Shown: positions 22,165-40,819 of the stretch, piece after piece
Position numbering within the stretch: the first letter of the stretch is position 1
How the letters are laid out: the number at the start of each line of letters is the position of its first letter
Assembly: GCA_028583405.1 (NCBI GenBank)
Contig: CM053246.1
Coordinates: forward strand, 5,363,620 to 5,427,619
Source of the DNA: Pogonophryne albipinna
Lineage: Eukaryota > Chordata > Actinopteri > Perciformes > Artedidraconidae
DNA: 64,000 nt
Direction: 5' to 3'
Notes under the pieces: model-generated
Databases searched by the model: none
What the model was told of the DNA's origin: nothing
What the model saw: only the letters and a program-made list of their open reading frames with translations
Translations under genes and position numbers: made by a program

Positions 22165-23075
22165 TCTAGAATGATAGGAAAGGAGGTTTCAAACTTCCTT
22201 TATAACCTCCTTTAGCTTAGGAACCACTGGACCTCCCTCACCGAAAGGAGAAAATGCTGCCCCACAATGCCTTGCAGCCGCAGCATTTGCCATCACACAA
22301 CAGTCGGCCGTTCACGGAAACAAATGATTATGACGGAGAAATTATATCATGAAAGTTACGGTGCTTATTAAGCATTCTAAAACGTATGTGGTAAGTTGCC
22401 AAAGTGCTTTGTTTTGAACGTTCATCAGTATTATAATCAAAAAGAGAAACATGAACGTTAGTTTTTACTGAAATGATCAAATAAAGTCAACATTTCACTG
22501 AGCTGTGTGGAGTTTGTTCAACTTTTAAAAGACGTTTGAATGGTGATGTACACAGTGATAGGTGTTAAAGACTAACGTTTATAATAAATACATTTGTATT
22601 TATTTTAAGATCTTTTCATAGTTCATACAATCATACGTATTGGGATCATTTGTATTCATGTTTCCTTTTTTATTTCAATTCCAACTTTGGTCATGAAGAA
22701 TATGTTTCTCTGTTGTCCACGTTCATAAAGCAACAGCATCAGAGCACGGTGCAGAGTCTCTAGATGAGTTTACAGTAGTCCCTCGTTCTTATTAAACATC
22801 CATGTTGTAGTCCGCTGTATAGAAAACTGTAGTTTCCATAGTTTCCCCACAGCAGCAGACGCACATTCATGACGTCCGCTGGCGCAACATAAACACGTCG
22901 GATAGTGAAAGTGCACTCGGATTCTCTAAAGCACCGCAGTCTCTTCTCCTAAATCCTTTTGAATTCTCCTATCCACTATCCCTTAACCCCGTGACGTTTC
23001 ACTCAGAGGTCAAGGAATAGACGATAGGGTTAGACGTTAGGAGCTGATTTTTGGATCATCCGACCGCAACCTAGG
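22165..23075 (-). repeat. Repeat A, copy 3 (inverted)
   Basis: A reverse-complement copy of 6645-7575 almost from end to end. It starts 'gaggtttcaaacttcc' and ends 'tttttggatcatccgaccgc'. Together with copy 1 it makes a 15-kb spaced inverted pair around the transposon nest. It is uninterrupted at the E1 target site ('gaatatgtttctctgttgtc', near 22698-22717). Confidence 0.85.
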
Positions 23076-23089
23076 GGTGAGTGTGTGTG

Positions 23090-23354
23090 TGTGTGTGAGG
23101 AGCTCCGCGGATTGGTCCATCGCGGAGGGGTTGTCGTTACGTCACTTGGTTCCGGAAGAAAAAAATGGAAAAAGAAAATCTCCAAAGAGGCGTTCTGGGG
23201 CAGCAGAGGCATGTATTTTATGTGTTAGAGTTTTACTCGCTACAAGGTGTACTTTGAGGGTTTGTGACTTTGCAGACCGTGTACATGCATAAAAAGCTAC
23301 ATAACACACAAGGGGACGGATAATAACTGGAAAAGCATGACATGGGACCTTTAA
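23090..23354 (+). mobile_element. TTAA-type MITE fragment (family M2)
   Basis: The 3' portion of the element that is complete at 44772-45557. Shared are 'gctccgcggattggtcca', 'gaggcgttctggggcagca', 'gttttactcgctaca' and the terminal 'catgggacctttaa' (TTAA at 23351-23354). The left part is missing where it abuts repeat A. Confidence 0.75.
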
Positions 23355-23611
23355 GAAAAAAACCTAAGTAACCTTTCATCATTGATCAATAATTAACATT
23401 AATAGAACGTTATATTGATAATGTACTCACTAAACTTACGATTCATTTAACTTATTTTCTTACAAAAGTTAATTATCCAAAGCCTCTGTACACCCCCTTC
23501 TATTTACATGTAATGGTTTGGTCCTGCCTCCAAACGCGGTGCAGCACCGCCGGCACTAAGTTTCTAGCAGAGAGTGAGAGCATGTGAGGAGGGATGCTAG
23601 CACTTACGTGT

Positions 23612-23728
23612 GAACCATCGCTCAACGACTAACAAAGTCAGGCTTTCAAAAAAGAAAAGAAAGGAGAGAAAGACAAGAGAGAGGGACTAAAGGGAGACAG
23701 TATGTCACCCTGTTTTTCAAAAGAAAAG
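23612..23728 (+). pseudogene. hAT transposase exon remnant 1
   Basis: An open segment with 'SGFQKRKERRERQERG' and 'QYVTLFFKRK', a Lys/Arg-rich leader as in fish hAT proteins annotated as zinc finger MYM-type. It has no ATG in frame. It ends at a GT donor (gtgggt, 23729) one base into a codon, and exon remnant 2 begins in the compatible phase. Confidence 0.5.
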
Positions 23729-23941
23729 GTGGGTGTGGTGCATGAGTGGTGGAAATTAGTCTGTTAGCTAAGCGTAGTCCATTGTAAATAATAATTGTAA
23801 TGCTGACATTAAGTGCTGTTAATATCTTCACAGAAAATGCAGAGGTTTTTAATTGCACTGCTCTTTTAGCTGACATTGAACAAATACAGGTAGATTATTA
23901 GCAGCTATTCATACTAAATCAGTTGTCCCTCCCCCTGCCAG

Positions 23942-24025
23942 GACCAACAGATCCATCTCTAGGCTCAGCAGCCCTGTCCCCCCATAATGCTGAACCTGAA
24001 CCAGCTTTTCTCCCAACTGAAAGAG
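23942..24025 (+). pseudogene. hAT transposase exon remnant 2
   Basis: Preceded by a pyrimidine tract and AG (23940-23941) and followed by a GTGAGC donor. The open reading contains 'SLGSAALSPHNAEPEP', a low-complexity linker. Its phase fits exon remnant 1. No further exon was found before the hAT terminus at 24555. Confidence 0.45.
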
Positions 24026-24681
24026 GTGAGCAGCATTGTGTTGAATGCCATGCCACTTAACATATCTGAAGGGAGACTGGAATACAACAAATATATATCA
24101 AAACAAAAAGCTAACATCTAATTTCAATTATACATTTCAAACATAGTATTTTTCCACATATTTAAGTTATATTTATTTGGATTTATGCATTCATGTTGAG
24201 AATGTTCGATTAAAAAATGTTATTATTAAAAATGCATAGGCCTATACACCATAAAGATGACTATTGTCAGGAATGTTAGTCTTATAATCAAATAGTTAAT
24301 TATACTGCAGCAGAATGTTGCACGTCTGCACAGTGTTATATTTTCACAGCTCAGTGTCAGTAAATATTGTGCGGTTACTAGTGTTGGACTACAAGATAGA
24401 TGCAAGCCTGTACAGGTAGAGTTATTTAAAGCATAAATGAGTGGGTTGGGTTCTGGAGGTGTGGTTACAGCAATTGTGCTTGGTTGGCGTGGCCTGGTGG
24501 TGGGGCCCAATGTGATATCTTTTCATGGGGCCCAAAATCCCTGGCGGCGCCCCTGCCCACAAACACTGGCTGAATAACAAAAATATGAACACCACACAAG
24601 GGTTAAACCAAACTAAAATATGTTACGAAAACCCTACAAAGTAGGTTTGTTCAAAACATTACATTTCACAAGGTGTTGTTT

Positions 24682-25150
24682 TTAAAGAGGCCATATTATG
24701 CTCAATTTTAGGATCATGTGAGTATCTTTTTCCTCTGCTGTGACATGTCTTCATACTTTAATGTTCAAAAAGCGCTTTATTGTTCTCATACTGCAGCACC
24801 TCTTTTCACCCTTTGTCTGAAACCAGAGCCTAGTCTGCTCTGATTGGTTAGATGGCCGCCTCTGTTGTGATTGGTCAATCCCCTAGAGATGGCCCACCCC
24901 TAAGCCTATCAGGTATAATATGCTGGAGCATTAGCCAATAGAAGCACAAGTGTAACATAGTGATGTCACTATGTTCCAGAGGTAAACAAAGGAGATCATT
25001 GGAGGAGTTTCAGGCAGGGGGAGTGGGAGAGAAACTCCCTCTGGAGGGCACACAGGGATTGTAGCCTTTGCAGACCATTTACATGCATAAAAACATATAA
25101 CACACTACAGGAAAGGGCAAATCCCCAAAAGTAAAATAGGGCCTCTTTAA
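24682..25150 (+). mobile_element. TTAA-flanked MITE M1, complete (469 bp)
   Basis: The ends are 'ttaaagaggccatattatg' and 'aaaatagggcctctttaa', an imperfect inverted pair containing the TTAA target. The family relation with M2 is seen in 'gcagaccatttacatgcat'. Non-coding. TTAA duplication is typical of piggyBac and Kolobok superfamilies; which one applies is not decided. Confidence 0.85.
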
Positions 25151-26905
25151 GTAGTCAATTCGATTCTGTCAATTCAACAGTCTACGGCCTGTTTCTTTTT
25201 AGCAGAGTTAAATAACACATTGTTGCTATGGACGCAGTTCAATCTAAAAAACATTTGAGCGGACTATCTCTTTTAATGGAAGCAATCAAACATTTTGTAA
25301 ATTAACAGTATAATTATTAAAATAATATTTTAATAATTGATGCACTATTGAGTAAGTAGCTGTGATAAAGACATGCTAACGAAATGAACCTGTCAGAGTG
25401 ATTTAAAAGAACCTCTCTGTGACCTGTTCAGCCTGTCAGGGTTCTTTTTCAATTAAGACCTTCTCACTGTACCTTGTCCCTTACACAACACCCATTAAAT
25501 CAGCTGATAACATTCTAAATGGATGATAAATGGTGACATATTCACACGTGAAGATGGAAGCACAATCATCTCCTTGAGCAAAACGTCTGAAACACCCCAA
25601 ACCCCCCCCTGCTGGAGACACCTTCTCCGTATCAGCCTGAATCCTCTCACTTCTCAGCAGTCATTTGCAACAAACATCTAACTAGAGGAAACTACAAACT
25701 ACGAACCATTTGACCCTGCAGCACAGAGTATGGAGCAGCCTTTTCTCACACAATGGAAGACGGCTCAGGTCACCAAGGTCAACACCTTCTTTACTGAGCC
25801 TCCAGCGGCGTCGAAGCCTCAGACTTGTGCGAACACCAGGGGATTGAACATGGCCGGAGAGCTTTGTGGAGCGGCAGCTCCCCGGAGACGGAGCAGGAAA
25901 TGTGCTCTGCAGTAACGCTACACAGGCAAAGATCTAAATGTAAAATGTGATTATCTATTTAGTAACTCCCATAATTGAGGTGAACGGCGCTCTTTACCAC
26001 ACTGTCATGGAGGCTGCTCTTACCCTGTGGTACGAGCCTCGCTACAACACAGAGAAGCCAAACACATAGAGCATTCCAGAAGCATCAACGCTGAGAATAA
26101 ATGATATGACCTCTGGCTATAGCATGGCCTTCAAATCTAAATCCCTACCTGACCAGCAAGAATCATCCCCCTTTATTCATTCTTCCAGCATACCAAATGC
26201 ATTCACCACTGAATCGCATCTCCATGAATCTTTTGATTCCTTTCAATCAGTCTCAAGGACTGTAAACAATGGGGCTGTGGATATGATAGGGAGAGGAAAT
26301 CTACCTCAGCTCAATTAAGGAGCCGCCTGCATCCCGCCGCGGCCCTGAGAGAGAGACGCTATAATTAGAAGAGGGCAGTTAACTCGCAGACGTTATTGAT
26401 GATCCGCCGCTGACACCTCCCTCATGTTAGCATTAGCATTTCTCCCTGAGCTGGGGCTCATGTCAAGAGAGGCTGGTCTCTCGGAGTCCGTGTCAGTGGG
26501 GGGGCTGGATATGAGCTGCACGGCCACATTATGGCTGCAGGAAGGGAGGGAGAGAGGCGAGCTCTCCTCTTGGTGCTCGTCCACCTGATGGGAACACGGA
26601 GCCTGGGCTGTTCCCCCCCTCATCAATACAGCAGGGCTCTTTGTCAGTAATTTGCAATAAGTGTCCGCGCCACATCTTAAGGGACCTGGAAATCATTACC
26701 GGCCGAGGCCCTACTCCGCTACTAATTGGATGCGTTGGGCCTTATCAACTGAGGATTTTCCGAGACCTTTGACAGATACCAATTCGAAAATCATTGTTCA
26801 GTTGTCAATTTAAGAGACCGTTAAAAGAGCTTATTTTAATTTTAATTGGAGCTTCCTCCTGCCTTCACAGTGAGCTGCGAGGATTAAAAATGAGCTCGGG
26901 GCATA
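25151..26905. other. Single-copy-looking sequence, no exon recognised
   Basis: GC-richer and less repetitive than the nest. Short frames at 25730-25915 and 26106-26318 have no recognisable domain. The texture around 26330-26880 (TAAT/ATTA cores, few repeats) would suit host regulatory DNA, but nothing in the sequence proves it. Confidence 0.4.
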
Positions 26906-27631
<726 letters not shown>

Positions 27632-27826
27632 TTAAACCCCCCCCCCCCCCCCCCCCTTACTTTACTGTTCCTGGTCAAATTTGAACGCTCTGTTTTAACT
27701 GTTCTTACATCAACCTAACGACCATAATTTTGCAGTATACAAATAATAGACACTGAAAATGTATGAACATGGTTCTTGATTGTGTACTATCTGATGAATA
27801 AACATAAAACACGACAGGAGGGTTAA
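27632..27826. mobile_element. Short piggyBac-like TTAA element (195 bp)
   Basis: TTAA lies at 27632-27635 and 27823-27826. The right end reads 'ttaaccctcctgtcgtg' in complement, as in the element at 34129-34766. The inner motif 'ggtcaaatttga' is shared. The left end is altered by a run of about 20 C. Confidence 0.7.
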
Positions 27827-29056
27827 ACCTCGCCTCACTTTTTGGTTGAGGCCATATATCACCCCAATAAGATGAACAATTCATGCTGAGGTTGTAAGAA
27901 AGCTTGTTATGTTTGGCAAAAAAAACAACATGTTTTTCTTTTCTTTTTTTCGTTCTAAGCAAATAGAGCTGTCATTTGATAATAAACCTGGCATTAATGT
28001 TAATTCCACCATCCAGTATTTGCAGAATTAGAGGCTTAGAGCAGGAGAGCAATACTGTTCAGAGGGTAATAAGTGTCTAATTAAGGAGTAGACAGGAGGG
28101 AAATTGCCATGGTATAAAAGAGCTTTTTTTTTTCTCCTTTCACTCCTGCTTTTTCACTAGCATGTCTCTGGGAGCCGGCGTTGTGTTTGCCGGCTGTTTT
28201 ACTCGCTGTCAGAATGGATTTGAGGCGAGGAGCCATCTAAGCATGCGTACGAGGGGATTCATTTGACCTCATTATACATCAATAAAGAAGGAAGCCGGTT
28301 TACTAAACATCACCATGCTGCCCGCACTTCATGTCAGATCATACAGGAGTGTGCTAAAAAGATGATTTCAGAAACGTCTGGTGAGCAGTGAGGAGAGGGG
28401 AGGGAGAGGGATGATGGGAGGATGGGGAGGGGGAGGCGGATGGGGGGGAGTTGAACCCTGACTAGCCAGAAGGGATTCTGACAAGCATAGAGGGAAAAAA
28501 GCAGAAACGCAAAGCCCTGTTTAAGAGCAGAGCAAGTGAAGAAAAAAGATTTATGCTTTTAATTAATGGCAATTAAACCATGCCTGCTGGGCTGGCCTAT
28601 GGCAATTGTTCTCAGTAAAAAGGAGGCCGAGCTGGTGACAAGCATTTGAATCAACTAAGTTCTACCAGGGGAGCTGACACTGCAGGCATCAAACCTAAAG
28701 TAAATCAATAAAAGAATTAAACTTTTATAAATCGCATTTTGACAAGTATCAGAGAGCGCGCTAAGCTTTGATATTACCAAATCCTCCGAGGTGATGCAAA
28801 CAAGGAGAGGCACACTTAGAGATCCAAACAATCAAAGGGTCTCGTTAGCATGCGCTGTCAGATTGCAGCAGTGCTTTTAATTACTACAAATTAATTTGAC
28901 TCTCTGCTCCTCTGCTGATTGCAATGATAATCAAGTGCGCCTCGGCACGGGGAACATATGCAACCCTGCCAAATATAATGAGCACAGAAACCAACAGACG
29001 CTGCTATGTGTTGTGTTTACAAGCCCAAAATGCTTGTTGCTTATTTTATCCTGCAG
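27827..29056. other. Non-repetitive sequence, candidate conserved non-coding DNA
   Basis: Clusters of TAAT/ATTA cores and long stretches without repeats, for example 27965-28110 and 28550-28660 ('ttttaattaatggcaatt'). No exon or RNA gene is recognised. The idea of regulatory conservation is inference from texture only. Confidence 0.35.
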
Positions 29057-29095
29057 CCACACACACACACACACACAGACACACACATACACACA

Positions 29096-29138
<43 letters not shown>
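29057..29138. repeat. (CA)n microsatellite, ~80 bp, impure
   Basis: CA units with AGAC and ATAC interruptions in the first half. Confidence 0.95.
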
Positions 29139-29267
29139 CTGTGCAACCAGGCTCTGCTTTGCTAATTCGATATGTATGTACATAATGAGTTTCTGCATTA
29201 GATTTTTCGATGAACCACTATATCAGTCGAAGACATACACAGACTTCAAGGTTGCTGATTTATTTCC

Positions 29268-34128
<4,861 letters not shown>

Positions 34129-34766
34129 TTAACCCTCCTGTTGTGTTCAGGTCAAATCTGACCGATTTACTACTTTCATCAATCATAACTTTTTTGTTTT
34201 AGATTCGAGTGCATTAAGGCTTCATGATATCCTTCACAGGAGACATTTGAACATGTAAAATTGCTGATCACCACTTTCATTGAATTTTGGATGATTTAGT
34301 CAACTTTGTAACACCATGGTGTTCCCGGTGAAAAATGACCGCCGTAAAGAAAAGGAATTAGTAACCTTCCGGATCAAATAAAACACACACACACACACAC
34401 ACTCCATATGTGTGTGTCCCCCTTTATGTGCCCAATCCCCCCATTTGAATCACACCTGGCACACACACACAAACACACACACAGAACAATTTGACACATT
34501 TCCCGCTCTTATGTGCCCATCCCCCCACATGGATCACACCTGGCACAGCAATGCATGTTCAGTGTCTGTTCTTTGTATATTTACTGCAGTTCTTCATGTG
34601 TACCAGTAGTCTGATACAATATTTACAGTTTGAAAGGGTGTTAAATGAAATGTGGTGATGATGAATGGTTTTTGTGTTAATGTAATAGCAGTTAAAACAG
34701 GACCGGTCAAATTTGACCGCGAACACCAAAGTAAGGGGGGGGGGACAAAGACAATAGGAGGGTTAA
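34129..34766. mobile_element. piggyBac-like TTAA element (638 bp), non-autonomous
   Basis: TTAA at both ends. The left end is 'ttaaccctcctgttgtgttc' followed by 'ggtcaaatctgacc'; the right end holds 'ggtcaaatttgacc' and 'ataggagggttaa'. It has short internal CA tracts at 34384-34402 and 34462-34482. No transposase frame is present. Confidence 0.85.
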
Positions 34767-36643
34767 AGGCTTTATTTAATTCTTAATATCTTGATATGGG
34801 ATTTAATAAATGTAGGTGTGCACATTTAATTAAAAAAAATTACACTCTGTGTTAAATGAATGCTAGACATTTAAAATGAATTGAGGTTACATTGAAAATA
34901 AGAAAAAAAAGATTAATAAAATCCTACTTCCCATGTCTTTTTAAGTGTTTTGGACTTTTCAAAGATTGAATTAAATACTATTCAAATATTAATAAACGTC
35001 ATATTTTTAGATAGTACATTTAAAAACATGTTGCAATATCAGCATATTTAGTCAAAACTATCTAGACATTTTATTTCCTTCATATCGAGTCAGAGAGTAT
35101 TTGAGAAACCTCAGCAGGACGGCGCGTCACAAACTGGTCTGACCGGGAGCAGAGAGTGGATCAGGAACAGAGAGGGTAGGATTTCCTCCCGCAGCCTCAC
35201 TGCTCCCCAGACGGTGTGGGTGAAGGTCAGAGGTCACTGTCACTGTGTACCCAGTTCCACAAACAGCTCATTAGTGAGCGGCGGCCTCACAGCAGACAGC
35301 ACTCCTGGGAGCGGGGTCACCGTGCTACCTGCTCCACGTCCCGTTTGTTTAGAGCCCTCTTTAGGGACTCTTTCAAGCTTTCCTCTCTTCTGCTTCATGT
35401 TTAATTAATACTTAACTTGTGTCAACCGCTTGTTTACCCACATGGGGTAACACAAAAAGAGAGGAAAATGCTGCGATGCCATGACAAATGTGATACACGT
35501 TTATCGTTAGCTTGTTAGCCGAGCCCTTCTGGTTGACCTTTGGTTACTTGTTTAGTTGCAAGTTCATGGACAATCTTTTTGTGTTTTATTGCCAATGAGA
35601 AACAGTGATGTGTTTTTGGTTTCTGATATGAAATCCTCTCCAGTATCTGTATTCAAACGTATTGTGACATGTCTTTCCTCCATATCATTATTTCTGAGTT
35701 AGAGATGAAAATGCTGCGACGCCATGATGACGATAATTCGCGGTCAACGTTAGCTTGTTAGCCGAGCCCTTTTCGTTCTTGTTTAGTTGGACGTTCATTG
35801 ATAATTCAATTTCTTTTATTAAACAATGAATAGAAACACACATAACTTCTTTAATTCAAGGACACAATTCTTTGTTATTATGAATAATATACACATTGGG
35901 TAGCAGCTGGAGGGAAACCTCTCAAAATCTCTCTCCCTGCATCATAGCTCAAAAATTGGAAATAATAGGTGTGAGTGTGATGTTTCACGAGTCCTTAGAC
36001 TGCTAACTAACCTGTCAAACGGGTAAACTGCGCTCCATCTGGCTGACAACAATCTGAAAATTAGCTACAAGTAATTTACCGCCATTATACCGGCAAATGC
36101 TGTGTTTCTCAAACAGCCCGTCTGACAGGAGGACAGGGAGGCGACCCATCAAAGTCCTCACTCCTCCTCATTTGGCTAATGCATTTGTTTGAAATCTACG
36201 TGTTATTCAGCAATCATGACAATTAGCAGTGAAATGAAGAGTGACGGGGGTCAGAGCCTGACGTCTTTATTACAGTTGTGTGCGATCACAGAGCTGAGGC
36301 GGGAGCGGAGACTTGACAGAGTATAACTCTGTCTGTCTGAAGGTCAACAGAAGTGAAGGGGTTCCCGTCCCGCTGACCCACAGGTCCCTCTTGACATCTC
36401 TATCTATAGCCTGTGCCCATGACAAAGGCTCCGCTGACAGCTGGATGAGAATAAAAGAGCAGGCTGCACCTTTGATGACCTGAGAGCTATCTTTCCTTAA
36501 CTGCGTGGTTAAATGACGGCTCTTACTGTGATTCCATACGTGCATATGGTCTTTAAATGTCTTATGTAAATAGGCTCTGCATTGTGTTGGAAAATAATGA
36601 CCTACTAGGAAGTAACTTCTCAAATTGGATGATAAGCTGTAAC
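34767..36643. other. Non-coding with a local duplication
   Basis: Two related ~120-bp units in direct order, 35463-35595 and 35705-35823, share 'cgttagcttgttagccgagc' and 'cttgtttagttg'. No gene is recognised. Confidence 0.5.
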
Positions 36644-37155
36644 CAATGGGGGAATGTAATGAAGTACTTTACACTTACAGTACAGTACTGTAATTACTTT
36701 GCTTGAGTATTTCCATGTGGTCAGAGAAATATTTTACTATTTACCCTAGTAAACTAGCACTAGCATTACCAACACTAATCTGATCTGCCAGCTTTAGTTT
36801 CTGTTTAGATTAGGCCTTTCAACACCAGGGGCTGTTTAAGTACAATAGATCTTCAGATAATTACATTTTTTCAACTTTTCTTTTTGGTGATGAATGATGA
36901 CAAATAAAACGTGTTGAGAGTTTCAATATGAAATATTTGCATGTGAATGCATCAGTAATAAATAGTAGAGTTATGTAATGAATAATAAGAAAGCAACACT
37001 GATCAGAGCAGCATAAGTACGTTGTGATGATAATACTTTTGGTCCTTTACTTGAGTAACATTTTGGATCCAGTACTATTATTGGCAGTGGAGTCATTTGA
37101 AATGTTCCTATTGTTACTTCCCAAGCTGAGGCTCTGATAACCTCCTCCAACACTG
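36644..37155. mobile_element. hAT-type MITE (512 bp), 8-bp duplication
   Basis: The right end is 'cagtgttggaggaggtta' in complement; the left end 'caatgggggaatg' is its decayed partner. The flanks gctgtaac (36636-36643) and gcagtaac (37156-37163) agree at 7 of 8 bases. Internal 'tttacttgagtaa' tracts are typical of a widespread fish hAT-like MITE. Confidence 0.8.
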
Positions 37156-37455
37156 GCAGTAACTGAATGCATGCTACACCTAAAGCTGGGAGATACATTT
37201 GAAATCATCATTCATAAGAATGAGATCATTCTTCTTAGCAAATATAAAAGGTACGGTAGATACACATGAATTATATTATAAAATGATATATGTGACCTTT
37301 AAAACCATGAACTGGGTTCTGCTGTTGTGCATTTCATTAGACTAAAGCTCTTCACGCATCAAACATTTACCTTACCTACTTTCTTTCTTTTGTTTAATGT
37401 AAACATTAAACACCATCATGCTGTTGGATTATACCACAGATCACATATTCACAAC
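37156..37455. other. Spacer
   Basis: Nothing recognised. Confidence 0.5.
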
Positions 37456-38192
37456 CAGAGTTGGGTGTAACGCGTAACGCGTTACTGTAATAATATTACT
37501 TTTGTCGGTAACGGAGTAGTGTAACGCGCTACTTTTATAATTCAGTAATCACACTACAGTTACTAACATTGCCCCGACACGCGTTACTTCGTTACTTACT
37601 AAAATCAGTCATAATAAAACCTCAACAAACACCTGCAAAGAACACATGCTAAGGTGAAGCTAACGCACAGCTATTTGTTGTTTGTTTATATCACGTAGTC
37701 TGTTCTTCTTCTCTGTCTTCCGGTTGTTGCCTCTTTTGAATGACCAATACACACTACCGCCGCCTGCTGGTAAGGAGAGTTATTGCCACTCACGCATGCG
37801 CAGTTCGTACGTGCTCGGCTGAAGTCTTTGCGGTGTGCTCCAGTCTGGTTCCAGTGCAACACATGGCCAACACGCAGGAGAACACGCCGACGCAACAGCG
37901 TGAGCAGAGATAGACTGCGCAAAATATACAGATATCAGGAGACAGAGGACAGCCATGGTCAGATAGGAAAACATTCAGGAGAGAACATTTGAAACTTTAG
38001 CAGTCTGCGTGATCTGCCTGCAGGGAGGGGCGGGCCGGCCCTGCGAGTAAAGTAACGAGTAAAGTAACGAGTAAAGTAACGAGTTACTTTATGTAGAGAG
38101 TAACGAAGTAGTGTAATATATTACTTTTTTTAAAAGTAATATGTAATATGTAATATATTACTTTTTTTTTTTTAGTAACGACCCCATCTCTG
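37456..38192. mobile_element. hAT-type non-autonomous element (737 bp)
   Basis: The ends are 'cagagttgggtgtaacgcg' and 'taacgaccccatctctg'. The perfect 8-bp duplication ttcacaac lies at 37448-37455 and 38193-38200. Internal 'gtaacgcgttact' and 'gagtaaagtaac' tandem units lie near each end (four units at 38044-38085). It contains 'gtctgcgtgatctgc' and 'agggaggggc', also found in the hAT at 10195-10225. Confidence 0.92.
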
Positions 38193-38261
38193 TTCACAAC
38201 ACTGTATTGACTTAAAAAATCAATAAATGAAAACACTGTATTATCATGAAGCCCTTACAAT

Positions 38262-38968
<707 letters not shown>

Positions 38969-38976
38969 CTTACAAT

Positions 38977-40819
38977 ACAAAGATCAATTCCACATGAGTA
39001 TTTTTTGCACCTGAGAATTGTTTCAAAAAGTCCTAGTTGCACATTAGAAAAGTACATACTAACTAATATGTTATTGAAAATCTCTGTCCTCCTCGCCAAC
39101 CTGAGGTCAGTTCATCAGACAACATCCTCACAAACCTCCGGATTCACTAAGAGTAGAAAATGTCCTGTGATGTGTCTGTGTATTATTTTGCTAGCACACG
39201 GCCCCGGCTCGGCCCCCGTGACTCTGATGGCTTTAATTGACTGTCTCAGTGTGATTAATGGTCACATGTTAAACATGCACATTGTGGACATTCTTACACT
39301 GATGTGGAAGGCAATTTGAGGGAGAGGGGCTATCTCTGGAGAAGCACTTATCTCTGACTGTGAGCTCAGCATTTGGGACGGGGTGCAGAGAGGGGCTGCT
39401 GGGGTCTGTGGGCCCCCGAGCCGACCTGCGCTGCATGGCACTGACAGGAGGATATTTAAAGAAATGGCCTCCCCGCCACTGGGCCACAGACAATGGACTC
39501 TGGTAGCAAGGAAATTCATGACTGAGGGTCTAAAAGGTGGTTTTATCAGTCTTTGAAGCTCTTTAACTGTAAAATATGTCCCTTTCTGCCACTAGGGGTC
39601 TTTCTATCAAAACAGTAAAACAAGTCAGAGATGGTTGAAAATTACTGCGGCGGCAAGGGAATTTTTGTATTGGTCATCGTAGTCTGCATCTACTGGTCAG
39701 GATTATTTGAATGTTTGATTCCCAGGAGGTTTTTACTGGGAGCTGAATAATGAGCAGAGGACTCCTCTACACATAGCCACTCTGTGAAGCTTGTTTCTCT
39801 GATAACTTAAGCTCTAGAGGTTCAGAAGGTGTTTACTGGAGCTAACGGAACTGGTGGTAACAATTGGTAAAAACGCTGAATAAAGTAGTTTTACCTCAAA
39901 ATCCATGTTTCTGCTACACAGTGCTGAGGAAATAGTATGGAGGGGCGGTGGGCTAAATGCTATGTTTGATACGCTTTGTCTGATAACTTAAGATCCATAC
40001 TTCCTAAGACTAAAATCCTTAATCTGGTTGAAATGTATTATAAAAAAAAAGATTGAAGATGCGTATGATAAAAATGAAGGTCGACCACAACATTGACACA
40101 TGCACACATTTGATTGACTTTGTTACGGGTGACCAAATGAAACGTACCATTACCTTGATTAAAGGTACTGATTTCTCTCTGTTTTCAAATATTTGGAAAG
40201 TACATAATTCAACTAAATATATTACATAGGTATTCTCGTTTTTTTTCATAATATATTAATTATAATAATAATAATATATATATTACCTAAGAGGAATTTT
40301 TGAGTTTTACTCAATTTAAATCAAAACAATGACACTTCAGTAAGGTTTTTTTACCTCAAAAGCTGCATTTTGTGTCCATGAAACATCTAAAAACGCTACA
40401 AATATGTGATCCCAGTCCTGTGATCCCCCTCATGTCTCCTTTTGGTCACGGCTGCAGATTACAAAGCGTGCTACTGATCCGGGCTTTAAGCAGCTAAGAG
40501 ATGCACCACAGTGACAGTGTTTACACAGTGGGGTCCACATGGCAGGGCTCTGTGTGGACGCTGGGCCAGCATCAATCAGCCCAGCACCAGGCAGCCACCA
40601 GCCATCAGGACCAACCACTGTTCAGACTGATTATGGGGGTAGCTTTTACATCATTAGCCCAACCCCCTGCCCCTTTACCCCATCTCCTGATGACCAACGA
40701 GGCTTGGCAGGCCACCGCTGAAATGTCTTGGCCACCATAACCGAGGACCCACCATTACCTGGAGCCACGCAAACACCAAACAATTTGACCCCTTTGTGCC
40801 GAGGGGCAGTGGAGGAAAC
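38977..40819. other. Non-coding; candidate regulatory block and an old repeat
   Basis: 39160-39500 is repeat-free, moderately GC-rich sequence. 39575-39990 contains 'tttctgccactaggggtct' and 'aaagtagttttacctcaaa' motifs of interspersed fish repeats with no clear ends. No exon is seen. Confidence 0.4.

Larger units (their letters stand above)
23355..24555 (+). mobile_element. hAT-type element remnant with two coding exons
   Basis: The right end at 24555 reads 'caggggcgccgccaggga' in complement, a common hAT-type terminus in fish. Two small exons resembling the N-terminal part of a ZMYM/hAT-like transposase lie at about 23612-23728 and 23942-24025. The left terminus was not found and most of the transposase is deleted. 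Confidence 0.6.

Noticed and set aside
6645..23075. Repeat A copies 1 and 3 as the terminal inverted repeats of one giant 16-kb element
   Set aside because: The flanks 'aatgcat' on the left and 'taggggtgag' on the right do not give a duplication, and repeat A has its own ends; separate insertions explain the pattern better.
25730..25915. 61-codon frame with an upstream-looking leader, considered as a first exon
   Set aside because: No domain, no donor site in a convincing place, and composition not clearly coding.
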